Shown here: positions 42,107 to 51,040 of the stretch, in pieces
How the letters are laid out: the number at the start of each line of letters is the position of its first letter
How positions within the stretch are numbered: position 1 is the first letter of the stretch
Assembly: GCF_016623615.1 (NCBI RefSeq)
Contig: NZ_JAEHFX010000001.1
Location: forward strand, 248,001 to 312,000
Source: Adhaeribacter terrigena
Lineage (GTDB): Bacteria; Bacteroidota; Bacteroidia; Cytophagales; Hymenobacteraceae
Length of the DNA: 64,000 bases
Direction: 5' to 3'
Translations under genes and position numbers: made by a program
Notes under the pieces: generated by a model
The model's input: the letters and a program-made list of their open reading frames with translations, nothing else
Told to the model about the DNA's origin: nothing
The model's database searches: none

Positions 42107-42880
42107 TTACTTCCGTTGGTAATCAGCCGGAACTGAAAAAGGAAATTGCAGGTCAGGTTCGTTCAAACTGAATTTGCTGTATTTAATCGCCACTGAAGCT
42201 GCTTTGGAATTAGGGTCCGGGTTGGAGGCGCGTTGCAGCAGAATCAAAGATGCCGTCGGGAAAAGGTTATTGCCCTGCGTTTCAAATTCGTTGTAAGTAG
42301 CTACAATGGCGTCGCCGGTTTTTTCGTCTATAACCTGCAGGCGTTTGAGTTTGCGCATTTCCACGTCCAGGAACTGGTTGATGAGCAGGTTGTTGCGCAA
42401 TTGCTGGATCTGCTGCATTTCGCCGCCTTTAATTTCCTTTATCGTGCCCGGTTCGCCCGGCAGGTAATTCCCTAAAAGCATGGCCTGCAACATGTCGAAC
42501 GAAGCGGCAATGTTGTATTTCTTTTGCAGCATCGAAAAATTGCCGGCAATGTATTCGCGCTGCAACCGGTTCAGCACCTGAATGGTATCGGGGGTAATGC
42601 GCACGCGGGCCGCTTCTATGCCCAAAGCCGGCACCACCGAGATCCAGATCACGCTGTCTTTTTTAATGCGGACGGTTACGGCCGAGCCGATCTTTTCATC
42701 GGGCTTTTCTAGTTGCATCCGGCCTTTGGCGCTGAAGGTGGTAAATTCGGTGTTCACCACGTTTACAGATACATTCGGCACCGTAGCTGCGGTAGCCGTT
42801 ACGGGCACCGTTTCCTTCTTGCAGGCGCTTCCTAAAAACGCTATCGAAAAGGCCAGGAAAAGTGCTGCGCGGTTATTCAT
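42107..42880 (-). CDS. DUF4292 lipoprotein
   Basis: From the ATG at 42880 the protein is 257 aa; a GTG 15 bases upstream is less likely. The lipobox AFLGSAC puts the lipidated cysteine at residue 20. The body (FSAKGRMQLEKPDE, IWISVVPALGIEAAR, DTIQVLNRLQREY) matches the DUF4292 family, a LolB/LolA-like fold found next to TPR proteins and M23 peptidases in Bacteroidota. It probably sits at the outer membrane. Its start overlaps the TPR gene by eight bases. An R29-like match (42835-42863) falls in the signal-peptide codons. Confidence 0.88.
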   Translation of the reverse strand: MNNRAALFLAFSIAFLGSACKKETVPVTATAATVPNVSVNVVNTEFTTFSAKGRMQLEKPDEKIGSAVTVRIKKDSVIWISVVPALGIEAARVRITPDTIQVLNRLQREYIAGNFSMLQKKYNIAASFDMLQAMLLGNYLPGEPGTIKEIKGGEMQQIQQLRNNLLINQFLDVEMRKLKRLQVIDEKTGDAIVATYNEFETQGNNLFPTASLILLQRASNPDPNSKAASVAIKYSKFSLNEPDLQFPFSVPADYQRK

Positions 42881-44675
42881 AAAGTTTTTTGTCACGGATT
42901 TTTTTGTCGATCAGGTCCGAAGCGCCGCCGGCTTTTTTAGCTTGCTGCCACTGGCTCAGCGCTTCGTCTTTTTTGCCCAGCTGGAAAAGCACGTCGCCGT
43001 AATGCTCGATCACGGTGCCGTCTTTGCTGGTTTCCAGGGCTTTTTCCAGGTATGTTTTGGCGCTGGTATAGTCCTTCATTTTATACAAAACCCAGGCATA
43101 CGTATCTAAATACGTGCTTTCTTCGGGGGCCATTTTTATCAGTTTTTCAGCCATTTCCTTTGCCTTTGGCAGATCCTGGTTTCTAACCGATAAAAAGTAG
43201 CTGTAATTGTTCAGCACGTGAATATTATTCGGATCAATGGCCAGTACGGCTTCGTAGGCGTTATTCGATTTTTCATATTGCTTCATCGAATTATAAGCAT
43301 CACCGAGCTGCAGGTTGAATTGCGTTTGCAGTTCCGGTACATCCGCAGAAAGCTTTTTGCCGAACTCCAGGGCTTTGGCTGCTTTGCTGAAATTCTTCTT
43401 GATCAGGTGCGCCGTGCCGTTATAGAACCATACCACGGCCTGGTTCGGAAACAGATCGGTCGCTTTTTCGGTGTGCATCAGCAACGAATCATTTTCGCCC
43501 AACTCTGCATCCAATACTATTAGCTGCTGCCAGACCTGGAAATGCGATTTGTCATATTTTAACGATTTGGCATAGAAGTCGCGGGCGGCTTTTTTATTGC
43601 CGCTCAAGGCCTGAATATCCCCGGAAACGGCATAGGCTTTGGCTTCGGTAGGATGCGCTTTTACGGTAAGCTGCGCCAGCTGGGTAGCAGTTGGTTCCAG
43701 CTCTTTGTTAGGCAATTGCTGCATGTAACGCACCAGGATCCCGATCTTATCGTCTATGCTTAAAAGCGGGTTTCCGAAGGCAATTTTAAGTTGTTCTTCG
43801 GCGGCCTGCGGCTGGTTTTTCTGGCGGTAAAGGTCCGAAAGCAGCAAATGTACCTGCGGATCGTCGGGCACATCCGAACGCAGCAAACGGTTCAGCAAGG
43901 CAATGCCTTCGTCGGGGCGGTTATTGGAACCCAGGATCTGGGCCTGCGCCATCACAAACTGCGGTTCGGTGGGGTTATTGTCGATCAGTTTCTGTCCTTC
44001 GGCCAGCGCTTTTTCCAGTTGGTTCTGCTTTAAATAAAGCTGCTGTTTCCGGAAAATGATCTGCTCCAGTTCGCCGAATTGCTTTTCGGCTCTTTCGTAA
44101 ATCCGAACGGCGTCTTCGGTTTTATTCTGCGCTAAATAAAGATCGGCCAGGTTGAAATAATACATTTCTTCCTGCGGAAATTTTTCGAGCAGGCGGGTAA
44201 AAACGTTCGTAGCTTCGGCAAACTGCTGGCGGCCGGCGTAAAGCTGACCTAAAAGCAAGTAATAATAGCTGTTTTCCGGGTCCAGATCGAGCGCGGCTTT
44301 GGCATAAGGCAGCGCTTCGTTCTCTTTCCGGATGTTCAGGTACATTTCCGCGACCTTGAAGTTGACCGCTGCATTTTCCGGGTTCAGTTTATACGCCTGC
44401 ATAAAAGACTCCAGCGCCTGCGGGTAATCTTCGAGCATGGCATATTTTACGCCGTCCAGGAAAAAACTCTCGCTGGCCTGCCGGGCTTTCGCATCGATCT
44501 CGGCAGGAATTACCAGCGCGGTTTTCTTCTTTTTACGGTTCCGCTTTTCGAGTTTTTCCTGCCGTTTGCGTTCTTTCCGTTCTTTTTTTGTTTCAGATTG
44601 CTGGGCAAAAACCGGGGTGCCTGCTGCGGTAAACAACAGGGAAAAGGCAAAAAGGAAAATTCGGATGCGGAACAT
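42873..44675 (-). CDS. Tetratricopeptide repeat protein
   Basis: A 600-aa exported protein: signal peptide (FLFAFSLLFTAAGTPVFA), a very basic stretch of Lys/Arg/Glu at residues 28-50, then about a dozen TPR helical pairs (for example ALESFMQAYKLNPEN, ALPYAKAALDLDPEN, SNNAYEAVLAIDPNN). TPR arrays are protein-binding scaffolds; the partner is unknown, though coupling with the DUF4292 lipoprotein (8-base overlap) suggests they work together. It starts seven bases after the nucleotidyltransferase gene. Confidence 0.9.
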   Translation of the reverse strand: MFRIRIFLFAFSLLFTAAGTPVFAQQSETKKERKERKRQEKLEKRNRKKKKTALVIPAEIDAKARQASESFFLDGVKYAMLEDYPQALESFMQAYKLNPENAAVNFKVAEMYLNIRKENEALPYAKAALDLDPENSYYYLLLGQLYAGRQQFAEATNVFTRLLEKFPQEEMYYFNLADLYLAQNKTEDAVRIYERAEKQFGELEQIIFRKQQLYLKQNQLEKALAEGQKLIDNNPTEPQFVMAQAQILGSNNRPDEGIALLNRLLRSDVPDDPQVHLLLSDLYRQKNQPQAAEEQLKIAFGNPLLSIDDKIGILVRYMQQLPNKELEPTATQLAQLTVKAHPTEAKAYAVSGDIQALSGNKKAARDFYAKSLKYDKSHFQVWQQLIVLDAELGENDSLLMHTEKATDLFPNQAVVWFYNGTAHLIKKNFSKAAKALEFGKKLSADVPELQTQFNLQLGDAYNSMKQYEKSNNAYEAVLAIDPNNIHVLNNYSYFLSVRNQDLPKAKEMAEKLIKMAPEESTYLDTYAWVLYKMKDYTSAKTYLEKALETSKDGTVIEHYGDVLFQLGKKDEALSQWQQAKKAGGASDLIDKKIRDKKLYE

Positions 44676-44681
44676 TAAATA

Positions 44682-45689
44682 TTAGTCTCTGATGGTGTTG
44701 TAATCGCCGACGCTCAGGTCAGACTGCTTTCCTTGTAACGTAACGAAGCTGCCCACCATAGAGTTCGTCAGGTTGCTGTTGCGCACGTCGCTGCTTTCCT
44801 GAACGATGGAATTGCTGATAACGGTATCGGAAATGCCGGTTTTTTTACCAACAGAAACGTGCGGACCCACAACTGAGTTGGTAATTACCGCTTCGTCGCC
44901 AATAAATACCGGCGGAATAATAACCGAATTGGTGATCCTGGCGGAAGGCGAAACGAGGTCTTTTTCGTCTTTAATGTATTCCAGGTAACGCTGGTTGGTA
45001 TAAACGGTCGCGTTTTTGTTGCCGCAATCGAGCCACTCCGAAATTTTGCCCGGCACAAACTTCGTACCTTTGTTCTTCATGTTCTCGAGCGCGTTGGTCA
45101 GCTGGTATTCGCCTTTGTCGGTAATGTTGTTATCGAGCAGGTACTGTAATTCCGAACGCAGATACGCGCCATCCTGGAAATAATAGATCCCGATAATGGC
45201 CAGGTCGGAAACGAATTCGGTTGGTTTTTCTACGAAATCGGTGATCTCGTTCTGTCCGTTCATTTTAATTACCCCGAAGGCGCTCGGATCAGCTACCTGC
45301 TGCACCCAGATGGTGCCGTCAGAAGACGTGTCGAGTTTGAAATCAGCTTTGAAAAGCGTGTCGGCAAAAGCCACTACCACTTTTCCGTCCAGGGCTTCTT
45401 TGGCGCACATAATGGCGTGGGCCGTTCCCAGCGGCTGGTCCTGGTAATGAATGGTACCTTTGGCACCTACTGAAGCCGCAATATCCAGCAGTTTTTGCTC
45501 TACCTCTTTCCCGAAATCGCCTATAATGAAAGCAACCTGTTCGATGGGTTCGTGGCAAACTTTGGCAATATCTTCTACCAGACGCTGCACAATGGGTTTG
45601 CCGGCGATCGGTACAAGTGGTTTCGGAACGGTGAGGGTGTGCGGACGCATGCGCTTGCCCATGCCCGCCATTGGTACAATTATTTTCAT
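44682..45689 (-). CDS. Sugar-phosphate nucleotidyltransferase
   Basis: A 335-aa enzyme with an N-terminal nucleotidyltransferase fold (MKIIVPMAGMGKRMRPHT, KPLVPIAGKPI, catalytic loop FADTLFKADF) and a C-terminal hexapeptide left-handed beta helix (NSVIIPPVFIGDEAVI, VVGPHVSVG). It activates a hexose phosphate as a nucleotide sugar, probably glucose-1-phosphate with dTTP or UTP; the exact sugar cannot be fixed. With the flippase it suggests surface polysaccharide supply. Confidence 0.88.
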   Translation of the reverse strand: MKIIVPMAGMGKRMRPHTLTVPKPLVPIAGKPIVQRLVEDIAKVCHEPIEQVAFIIGDFGKEVEQKLLDIAASVGAKGTIHYQDQPLGTAHAIMCAKEALDGKVVVAFADTLFKADFKLDTSSDGTIWVQQVADPSAFGVIKMNGQNEITDFVEKPTEFVSDLAIIGIYYFQDGAYLRSELQYLLDNNITDKGEYQLTNALENMKNKGTKFVPGKISEWLDCGNKNATVYTNQRYLEYIKDEKDLVSPSARITNSVIIPPVFIGDEAVITNSVVGPHVSVGKKTGISDTVISNSIVQESSDVRNSNLTNSMVGSFVTLQGKQSDLSVGDYNTIRD

Positions 45690-45765
45690 GGTTTTATTTT
45701 TTTAGCCGGCCGGAAAGCCGGTTGGTTTTTTTAGATGAACAGATGCTTATTAAAATCTGGTAAAG

Positions 45766-45817
45766 AGTTTTTATGCCCCAAACGCTATCGTTTTTCCGGC
45801 GAAAACCCTACCGTTTT
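45766..45817 (+). repeat. Two overlapping R29 copies
   Basis: Copies at 45766-45794 (AGTTTTTATGCC through CTATCGTTTT) and 45789-45817 (CGTTTTTCCGGC through CCTACCGTTTT) share six bases: the CGTTTT end of the first is the start of the second. The second ends on the first base of the dut stop codon. Confidence 0.75.
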
Positions 45818-46251
45818 TACTTTTTGCCGGTGCTGCCGTATCCGCCCGCGCCGCGTTCCGTTTCCGAAAGCTGCGCGGTTTCGAGCCAGTTTACGGTTTC
45901 GTGTTTCGCCACAACCATTTGGGCAATGCGTTCGCCGTCTTCAATTAAAAATTCTTCTTCCGAAAGGTTTACCAGCAGCACTTTTATTTCGCCGCGATAA
46001 TCGGCATCTATGGTGCCGGGGCTGTTGAGTACGGTAACGCCGTGTTTGTAGGCCAAACCGCTCCGCGGCCGGATCTGGGCTTCGAAACCTTCGGGCAGCT
46101 CAATAAATAAACCCGTTGGAATTAAGGCGCGCTGCAAAGGTTTTAAACTTACTGCCGCATCGAGGTTGGCGCGCAGGTCGAGGCCGGCGGAAAGGGAGGT
46201 CTGGTAAGCCGGCAACGGGTGCCGCGATTCGTTAATAACTTTTAATTGCAT
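45817..46251 (-). CDS. dut: dUTP diphosphatase
   Basis: Dut hydrolyses dUTP to dUMP, keeping uracil out of DNA and feeding thymidylate synthesis. All five motifs are present in 144 aa: [34 protein letters not shown] and the C-terminal [10 protein letters not shown] lid. The trimeric fold length is normal. It lies 30 bases after the flippase stop codon, in the envelope block, an arrangement I recall as common in Bacteroidota. Confidence 0.97.
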   Translation of the reverse strand: MQLKVINESRHPLPAYQTSLSAGLDLRANLDAAVSLKPLQRALIPTGLFIELPEGFEAQIRPRSGLAYKHGVTVLNSPGTIDADYRGEIKVLLVNLSEEEFLIEDGERIAQMVVAKHETVNWLETAQLSETERGAGGYGSTGKK

Positions 46252-46272
46252 GTAAATGCTTGTTTTTCAGAA

Positions 46273-46301
46273 TAAATGGTATTACCTGCGGGTTAAAAAC
46301 T
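46273..46301 (-). repeat. Degenerate R29 copy at the flippase stop codon
   Basis: TAAATGGTATTACC through GTTAAAAACT keeps the 29-nt spacing but departs from CGTTTT. It overlaps the last flippase codons (LTRR). Confidence 0.4.
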
Positions 46302-47793
46302 GCTTGATGAATTTCGGTTTTTCGAAGGCATAAATACTGAGCAGAAATAAGCCGCACAGCAAAATATGAAATATATGCCGCAATATAAAATCTTCGATCT
46401 CGATCAGGAAACTTGCCGCCGTGAGCACGATGGCCAGCATCAGGTAACTGCTGATCGCTTTCACCGGATACGGAACCGGATAATGACGGTTGCCTAAAAG
46501 TAAACAAACCGCCGCCATGGTAAAGTAGCAGATAAGCGTGGTAATGGCGCAGCCCATGTAGCCCAGTTTCGGGATCAAAAACCAGTTGAGTAAAATGGTT
46601 AATGCCGCGCCGCCAAAACTGATGTAGGTGCCGTAATGCGTTTTATCGGTTAATTTAAACCACACCGAAAGGTTATAATAAGCGCCCAGAAATAAATTGG
46701 CCAAAAGTAAAATTGGCACCACTCTTATGCCGGCGCGGTAACTTTCCTGGCCCAGCAGCATCTGGAAATCTTCGAGGTTGGCGGAAATAAAAAGGAAAAT
46801 AAAGGCGCAGCAGATCATGAACCATTTCATAACCTTGGCAAACATTTTCGGCGAATTTTTATCCTGGCTCTGCGAAAAGAAAAACGGCTCGGCGGCGTAG
46901 CGGAAAGCCTGGATGGTGAGCGTCATGAAAATAGAAAGCTTGTAGCAGGCGCCGTAAATACCTACGGCCGCTAAGTTGCTGGTACCCGGATAAAAACCTT
47001 CCGGCAGCCATTCTTTCAGCAGAATTCTATCCAGCACTTCGTTTACCATGCCCGCCAGACCCATGAACATAAGCGGGTAAGCGTATTTTAAAAGCGGCTT
47101 AAGCCAGGCAAAATCAAGCTTAAACCGGAACCTTATAAATTCCCGCCAGAGCATGGGTATGTAAAGCAGATTCACGCCCAGGTTCACCAGGAAAACGTAG
47201 CCCACCCTTAATTCAGGATCGTAAATTCTGGCGATGTAGGGTTGCAATGCCGGTAAAAAATCGCCCTGGTAAATGTGCTGGCAGAAATACAGGAAAAAAA
47301 TATTGGCCGTAACGATCAAGAGCACATTGAGCAAACGCAGACTGGCAAACCGGATAGCTTTATTATCTAAACGCAAACGCGCAAACGGAATGGCTACAAT
47401 GGCATCGGTAGCCAGAATGATGGCCAGCCAGACAATGTAGTGCGCTTTATCGGGGTACTCTAAAAGGCTGGCAATTTGCCCGGAAAACGCTATGAGAATG
47501 CCCGAAAAAAGTAAGCTGCTGCTTAGAAGCAAACTCTGCACCCGGTTATAAGTTTCCTGTTTGGCGTAATCGGGTTTGTTGGCGAAACGGAAAAAAGCCG
47601 TTTCCATGCCGTAGGTGTAAATAATATTGAAGAAGGCAACGTAGGCGTAAAGTTCGGTTACAATGCCGTATTCTTCGGGCGCAAACATTTTGGTGTAAAA
47701 CGGCACCAGCAAGTAATTCAGCGCCCGCCCGACAATGGTACTGATGCCGTAAGCGGCCGTTTGGCTGGCCAGTTTTTTCGCAATTGCGCTCAT
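46282..47793 (-). CDS. Oligosaccharide flippase family protein
   Basis: A 503-aa integral membrane protein with about 12-14 hydrophobic helices, an N-terminal KLASQTAAYGISTIVGRALNYLLVPFYTKMF typical of polysaccharide-biosynthesis (Wzx/MATE-like) exporters. It would move a lipid-linked oligosaccharide to the periplasmic face. It is first in the block flippase-dut-nucleotidyltransferase-TPR-DUF4292 on the minus strand. Confidence 0.88.
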   Translation of the reverse strand: MSAIAKKLASQTAAYGISTIVGRALNYLLVPFYTKMFAPEEYGIVTELYAYVAFFNIIYTYGMETAFFRFANKPDYAKQETYNRVQSLLLSSSLLFSGILIAFSGQIASLLEYPDKAHYIVWLAIILATDAIVAIPFARLRLDNKAIRFASLRLLNVLLIVTANIFFLYFCQHIYQGDFLPALQPYIARIYDPELRVGYVFLVNLGVNLLYIPMLWREFIRFRFKLDFAWLKPLLKYAYPLMFMGLAGMVNEVLDRILLKEWLPEGFYPGTSNLAAVGIYGACYKLSIFMTLTIQAFRYAAEPFFFSQSQDKNSPKMFAKVMKWFMICCAFIFLFISANLEDFQMLLGQESYRAGIRVVPILLLANLFLGAYYNLSVWFKLTDKTHYGTYISFGGAALTILLNWFLIPKLGYMGCAITTLICYFTMAAVCLLLGNRHYPVPYPVKAISSYLMLAIVLTAASFLIEIEDFILRHIFHILLCGLFLLSIYAFEKPKFIKQFLTRR

Positions 47794-47800
47794 TTAGTTA

Positions 47801-47898
47801 AATTATTGAATTAGGGAATGAAAGAATGATTGAGTGTTTAAATGAAAGATTTTTTTAATTTTTATTCTATCATTCAATAATTCTTTCATTCAATCACT
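47801..47898. repeat. ATTGAATGA-type inverted repeat
   Basis: AT-rich arms with GGAATGAAAGAATGATTGAGTG (split as GGAATGAAAGAATGATTG, AGTG) near 47815-47837 face an inverted partner at 47871-47898. A related direct run without the inverse partner is at 62029-62094. Confidence 0.5.
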
Positions 47899-47902
47899 AA
47901 AA

Positions 47903-47931
47903 AAAACGGTATCCTTTTCAGCCGAAAAACC
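47903..47931 (-). repeat. R29 copy fused to a terminator
   Basis: It begins AAAACGGTATCC and ends CGAAAAACC; the last bases are the 5' arm of the terminator. Confidence 0.7.
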
Positions 47932-47963
47932 CACCTGCCGGGTTAAAAGCGAGGTGGGTTTTT
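47925..47963 (-). terminator. Terminator of the enoyl-CoA hydratase gene
   Basis: Arms AAAAACCCACCT (47925-47936) and AGGTGGGTTTTT (47952-47963) are perfect inverse copies and work in both directions. Confidence 0.85.
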
Positions 47964-47983
47964 AGGATTTCTGTTAAATCTGT

Positions 47984-48766
47984 TTAGTTACCGGAAAAGG
48001 CTGGTTTGCGTTTCTCGAGGAATGCGCGGGTACCTTCTTTAAAATCGGCGGAACCGCAGCAGCGGCTGAAAGAGTTGGCTTCGGTCTGGAAACCCTGTTC
48101 TTCTTTGTCGTAAACCGCGTTCACGCAATCTATCACCAAACCTACGGCCAACGGCGCTTTGGCGGTAATTTTCTGCATGATCTCGCGGCATTTGTGCATG
48201 AGTTCGCTTTGCGGCACTACGTGGTTAACCAGGCCGTAACCGTAAGCTTCCTGCGCATTGATCATGTCGCCGGTCATCATCAGTTCCAGGGCTTTGCCTT
48301 TGCCAACCAGTTGGGTTAAGCGCTGCGTGCCGCCGTAGCCCGGTATAATGCCCAAGTTTACTTCCGGCTGACCGAATTTTGCGTTATCGGCCGCAATACG
48401 GATGTGGCAGGCCATGGCCAGTTCGCAACCGCCGCCCAGTGCAAAACCGTTTACGGCCGCAATTACGGGCTTGGTGCAGTACTCTATCATGTCAAAAGTT
48501 TCCTGACCGCGCTCGGCAAAACGGCGGCCAACCACTTCATTCAGTTCAGCAATTTCCGAAATATCGGCACCGGCTACAAATGCTTTTTCGCCGTCGCCGG
48601 TAAAAATAACGCCTTTAATATCGTCGTCGTCATAAACTTCCTGCATGGCAGTTCTGATTTCCTTTACCGTTTCAATATTCAGCGCGTTCATTTTGCTCGC
48701 ACGGTTTATTGTAATCGTCAGGATGCCTTCCTGCAGGTCGAGTTTAAGATTAGAATAAGTAGTCAT
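47984..48766 (-). CDS. Enoyl-CoA hydratase
   Basis: This crotonase-family enzyme hydrates enoyl-CoA in fatty acid or branched-chain degradation. The ATG at 48766 gives 260 aa; an open frame extends 61 codons upstream, but the -7 element at 48809-48816 lies inside that extension and the extra residues look unstructured. Motifs: VAGADISEI, ALGGGCELAMACHIRIA with the first catalytic Glu, GQPEVNLGIIPGYGGTQRL with the second Glu and oxyanion-hole Gly residues. Exact substrate chain length is not resolvable. Confidence 0.93.
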   Translation of the reverse strand: MTTYSNLKLDLQEGILTITINRASKMNALNIETVKEIRTAMQEVYDDDDIKGVIFTGDGEKAFVAGADISEIAELNEVVGRRFAERGQETFDMIEYCTKPVIAAVNGFALGGGCELAMACHIRIAADNAKFGQPEVNLGIIPGYGGTQRLTQLVGKGKALELMMTGDMINAQEAYGYGLVNHVVPQSELMHKCREIMQKITAKAPLAVGLVIDCVNAVYDKEEQGFQTEANSFSRCCGSADFKEGTRAFLEKRKPAFSGN

Positions 48767-48808
48767 AATTTGCGCAAAGGCTTTCAGTTTATGATTTTGA
48801 TTGCAATG

Positions 48809-48816
48809 CAAAGATA
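48809..48816 (-). promoter_or_regulatory. -7 element for the enoyl-CoA hydratase gene
   Basis: The minus strand reads TATCTTTG, an exact match, 42 bases before the chosen ATG. Its position supports the downstream start. Confidence 0.5.
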
Positions 48817-48969
48817 AGCAAAACGCGGCAAACAACAGCTTTTCTTGCTGGTAACTAATAATTCGGCCTTTCAGGAATATATTTACTTTATATATAGTAT
48901 TTGTATTGGAAAAGTACTTACTTAGAGTGGTAAATTGCTGCAATCTCAACTACTTATAACCAAAACATT

Positions 48970-49404
48970 ATGGGATTTATTTCTGAATTTAAAGAATTTG
49001 CCTCCAAAGGAAACGTAATGGATCTGGCCGTGGGGGTGGTGATTGGCGCGGCCTTCGGGAAGATCGTGGCCTCGTTTGTAGAAGATGTGCTGATGCCGCC
49101 GCTCGGCATTATTATTGGCGGCGTTGATTTCAAACACCTGAAAATTCCGCTGAAAAGCGCGGTAATGGAAAACGGCAAAGTAATTTCCGAGGCCGTAACG
49201 CTGAATTACGGTAATTTTATTCAGACCCTGGTCGATTTCCTGATCATTGCTTTTGCCATTTTCCTGCTCATTAAAGGCATTAACCGGCTGAAACGGAAGA
49301 AGGTAGAATCTGTGGCTGCCCAGGAAGTTATAAAGAAACTAACCCACGAAGAAGAATTGCTGACCCAGATCCGGGACCTGCTGGCCGAGCGTCCGCGGGT
49401 TTAA
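48970..49404 (+). CDS. mscL: Large-conductance mechanosensitive channel
   Basis: MscL opens under membrane tension to release solutes on hypo-osmotic shock. The 144-aa protein has the N-terminal amphipathic helix [27 protein letters not shown], the periplasmic loop, and the second helix [26 protein letters not shown], then a charged C-terminal helix ([13 protein letters not shown]). Length and motif order are those of the family. It is monocistronic with its own terminator. Confidence 0.97.
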   Translation: MGFISEFKEFASKGNVMDLAVGVVIGAAFGKIVASFVEDVLMPPLGIIIGGVDFKHLKIPLKSAVMENGKVISEAVTLNYGNFIQTLVDFLIIAFAIFLLIKGINRLKRKKVESVAAQEVIKKLTHEEELLTQIRDLLAERPRV

Positions 49405-49428
49405 GGATACCATTTTTTTAACCCCCGG

Positions 49429-49478
49429 GCGGGCTTAGCCGTATTCGTTTCCGAATGCCGCTAAGCCCGCTTTTATTT
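49429..49478 (+). terminator. mscL terminator
   Basis: Perfect 11-bp arms GCGGGCTTAGC (49429-49439) and GCTAAGCCCGC (49460-49470) with inner ATTCG/CGAAT pairing, followed by TTTTATTT. Confidence 0.88.
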
Positions 49479-49486
49479 ACTGATTC

Positions 49487-50413
49487 ATGAAAAAAATTCT
49501 CTTCAGCTTTCTTACTTTTTTTACCTTTTTACCTACCGTTTTCGCTCAGGATTCCGATTCTACCAATTACTGGAACTGGGGTGGGGCCGGTACCATAAAT
49601 GTGGGCCAGGTGGCGCTCAGCAACTGGGCTGCCGGCGGGCAAAGTTCCGTAAACGTGCTGGGACTGGCCAGCCTTTTTGCCAATTACAAACGCGGCACCA
49701 GCGCCTGGGATAATACATTGAATGTGAACTACGGCGGCAATAAAACCGGCAAAGAAAAATTCCGGAAAAACGACGATAAACTGGAGCTGAACGCCAAATA
49801 CGGCCGCCATGCGTTCGGGAAATGGTATTATGCCGGGCAGTTCAACCTGAAAACGCAGCTTTCGCCTACTTTTTTTAAAGATACTGATTCTGTGATCTCC
49901 GATTTTATGAGCCCGGCTTTTATCATGACTTCCCTGGGACTTGATTACCGGCCGAACGAAGATTTCTCGCTTTTCCTTTCGCCGGCTACCGGTAAATTTA
50001 CGTTTGTGAAAAGCCAGCGGCTGGCCGATGCGGGCGCTTTTGGGGTGGAACCCGGGCAGCTCAATAAAGAAGGTTTCCGGGTGCCGAATACCGGGGAACG
50101 TTTCCGCGAGGAAATTGGCGCTTACCTGGCCATGCGGTTGCGCCGCGACGTGATGGAAAATATCAAGCTGCAAACCCGGCTCGAACTTTACTCCAGTTAC
50201 AACAATAACCCCAACAACATAGACGTGAACTGGGAAAACCGCCTCGATATGAAGGTGAACAAATTCATTTCCGTAAGTTTAATAACCGAACTGGTCTACG
50301 ACGACGATATTATGATTGCAGTAGACCGCGACGAGGACGGAATTTACGAAAGTTCCGGCCCACGTACCCAGTTTAAGGAAACGCTGGGGGTAGGTTTGTC
50401 TTACAAATTCTGA
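49487..50413 (+). CDS. DUF3078 family outer-membrane protein
   Basis: A 308-aa protein with a signal peptide (ILFSFLTFFTFLPTVFAQ). The mature part opens with WNWGGAGTINVGQVALSNW and AAGGQSSVNV, then alternates hydrophobic strands and ends in a terminal phenylalanine (GVGLSYKF), the usual sign of an outer-membrane beta-barrel. DUF3078 proteins are widespread in Bacteroidota without assigned function. Confidence 0.85.
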   Translation: MKKILFSFLTFFTFLPTVFAQDSDSTNYWNWGGAGTINVGQVALSNWAAGGQSSVNVLGLASLFANYKRGTSAWDNTLNVNYGGNKTGKEKFRKNDDKLELNAKYGRHAFGKWYYAGQFNLKTQLSPTFFKDTDSVISDFMSPAFIMTSLGLDYRPNEDFSLFLSPATGKFTFVKSQRLADAGAFGVEPGQLNKEGFRVPNTGERFREEIGAYLAMRLRRDVMENIKLQTRLELYSSYNNNPNNIDVNWENRLDMKVNKFISVSLITELVYDDDIMIAVDRDEDGIYESSGPRTQFKETLGVGLSYKF

Positions 50414-50554
50414 AGTAATGAGTTGTTTATCAGGTAAAAATGCTGTCTTTTTCGAACTTAACACCGGGTTGGCTGCGTTAGAAAAACATTTGGTATGAAT
50501 ATTGGTTTTCAATAACTTGCCTGTTTATTTTTTTACGCGCTTACCCAATTGTTT

Positions 50555-50860
50555 ATGAATAAGATATTTGGATTTGTTTTTTCGATCATGTTCTTGTGCG
50601 CAGTTGCTTCTGCCCAGGCTCAGAGCCAGGGTGCGCCGCGTGGTCAGGATAATAATGTTTACGGGAATGATGCAGCCACTGCCAAACCGGTTTCGCCTTA
50701 TGCCAGTAATACCGGCAGCTATACAGTAACGAAGTATAAAGAAAGCAAAACCAAAAAGAAGCTGCGCCGCGGCGAAGCCCGTTCCCGCTTATCGGTTCCG
50801 CAGCCCAAAGGCAAACCGCTGAAGCATAAAAAGAAACGTAAATTCCTGTTTTTCGGATAG
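50555..50860 (+). CDS. Small basic secreted protein of unknown function
   Basis: From the ATG at 50555 (a TTG lies six bases upstream) the protein is 101 aa. It has a signal peptide (FGFVFSIMFLCAVASAQAQ), a Gly/Asn/Ala-rich middle and a very basic C-terminus (TKKKLRRGEARSR, LKHKKKRKFLFFG). I do not recognise the family. The signal peptide, the downstream terminator and coding-like composition support a real gene. The basic tail could bind envelope polyanions (inference). Confidence 0.7.
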   Translation: MNKIFGFVFSIMFLCAVASAQAQSQGAPRGQDNNVYGNDAATAKPVSPYASNTGSYTVTKYKESKTKKKLRRGEARSRLSVPQPKGKPLKHKKKRKFLFFG

Positions 50861-50874
50861 AACTTTTAAAATGA

Positions 50875-50911
50875 AAATCCGGCCCTTACCAGAAGAGCCG
50901 GATTTTTTTAT
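50875..50911 (+). terminator. Terminator of the small basic protein gene
   Basis: Arms AAATCCGGC (50875-50883) and GCCGGATTT (50897-50905) are followed by a run of T. Confidence 0.85.
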
Positions 50912-50917
50912 GCCCGC

Positions 50918-50946
50918 ACTTTTTGAGCTGAAAGGCATACCGTTTT
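50918..50946 (+). repeat. R29 copy
   Basis: It begins ACTTTTTGAGC and ends GCATACCGTTTT, seven bases after the terminator T tract. Confidence 0.8.
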
Positions 50947-50990
50947 TTAATCCTGGAAAACGAAGCAAAAAGCTAGCTCATAAATCAAAG

Positions 50991-51032
50991 TTTCTCCGTA
51001 GCGTAGGGTTTAAACCCTATGCTACGGAGAAA
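50991..51032. repeat. 42-bp palindrome with GGGTTTAAACCC core
   Basis: TTTCTCCGTAGCGTAGGGTT and its inverse form one continuous palindrome with a single mismatch. It abuts the IR-A element. Confidence 0.75.
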
Positions 51033-51040
51033 CCCTTTCT

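Noticed and set aside
45704-45732. Terminator-like GCCGGC/GCCGGT stem upstream of the nucleotidyltransferase gene
   Set aside because: The stem is only about five pairs with mismatched flanks; it could be a weak attenuator but support is too thin.
47984-48949. Longer N-terminal start for the enoyl-CoA hydratase (321 aa)
   Set aside because: The extra 61 residues are not family-like and contain the consensus -7 element at 48809-48816; the ATG at 48766 fits crotonase length.
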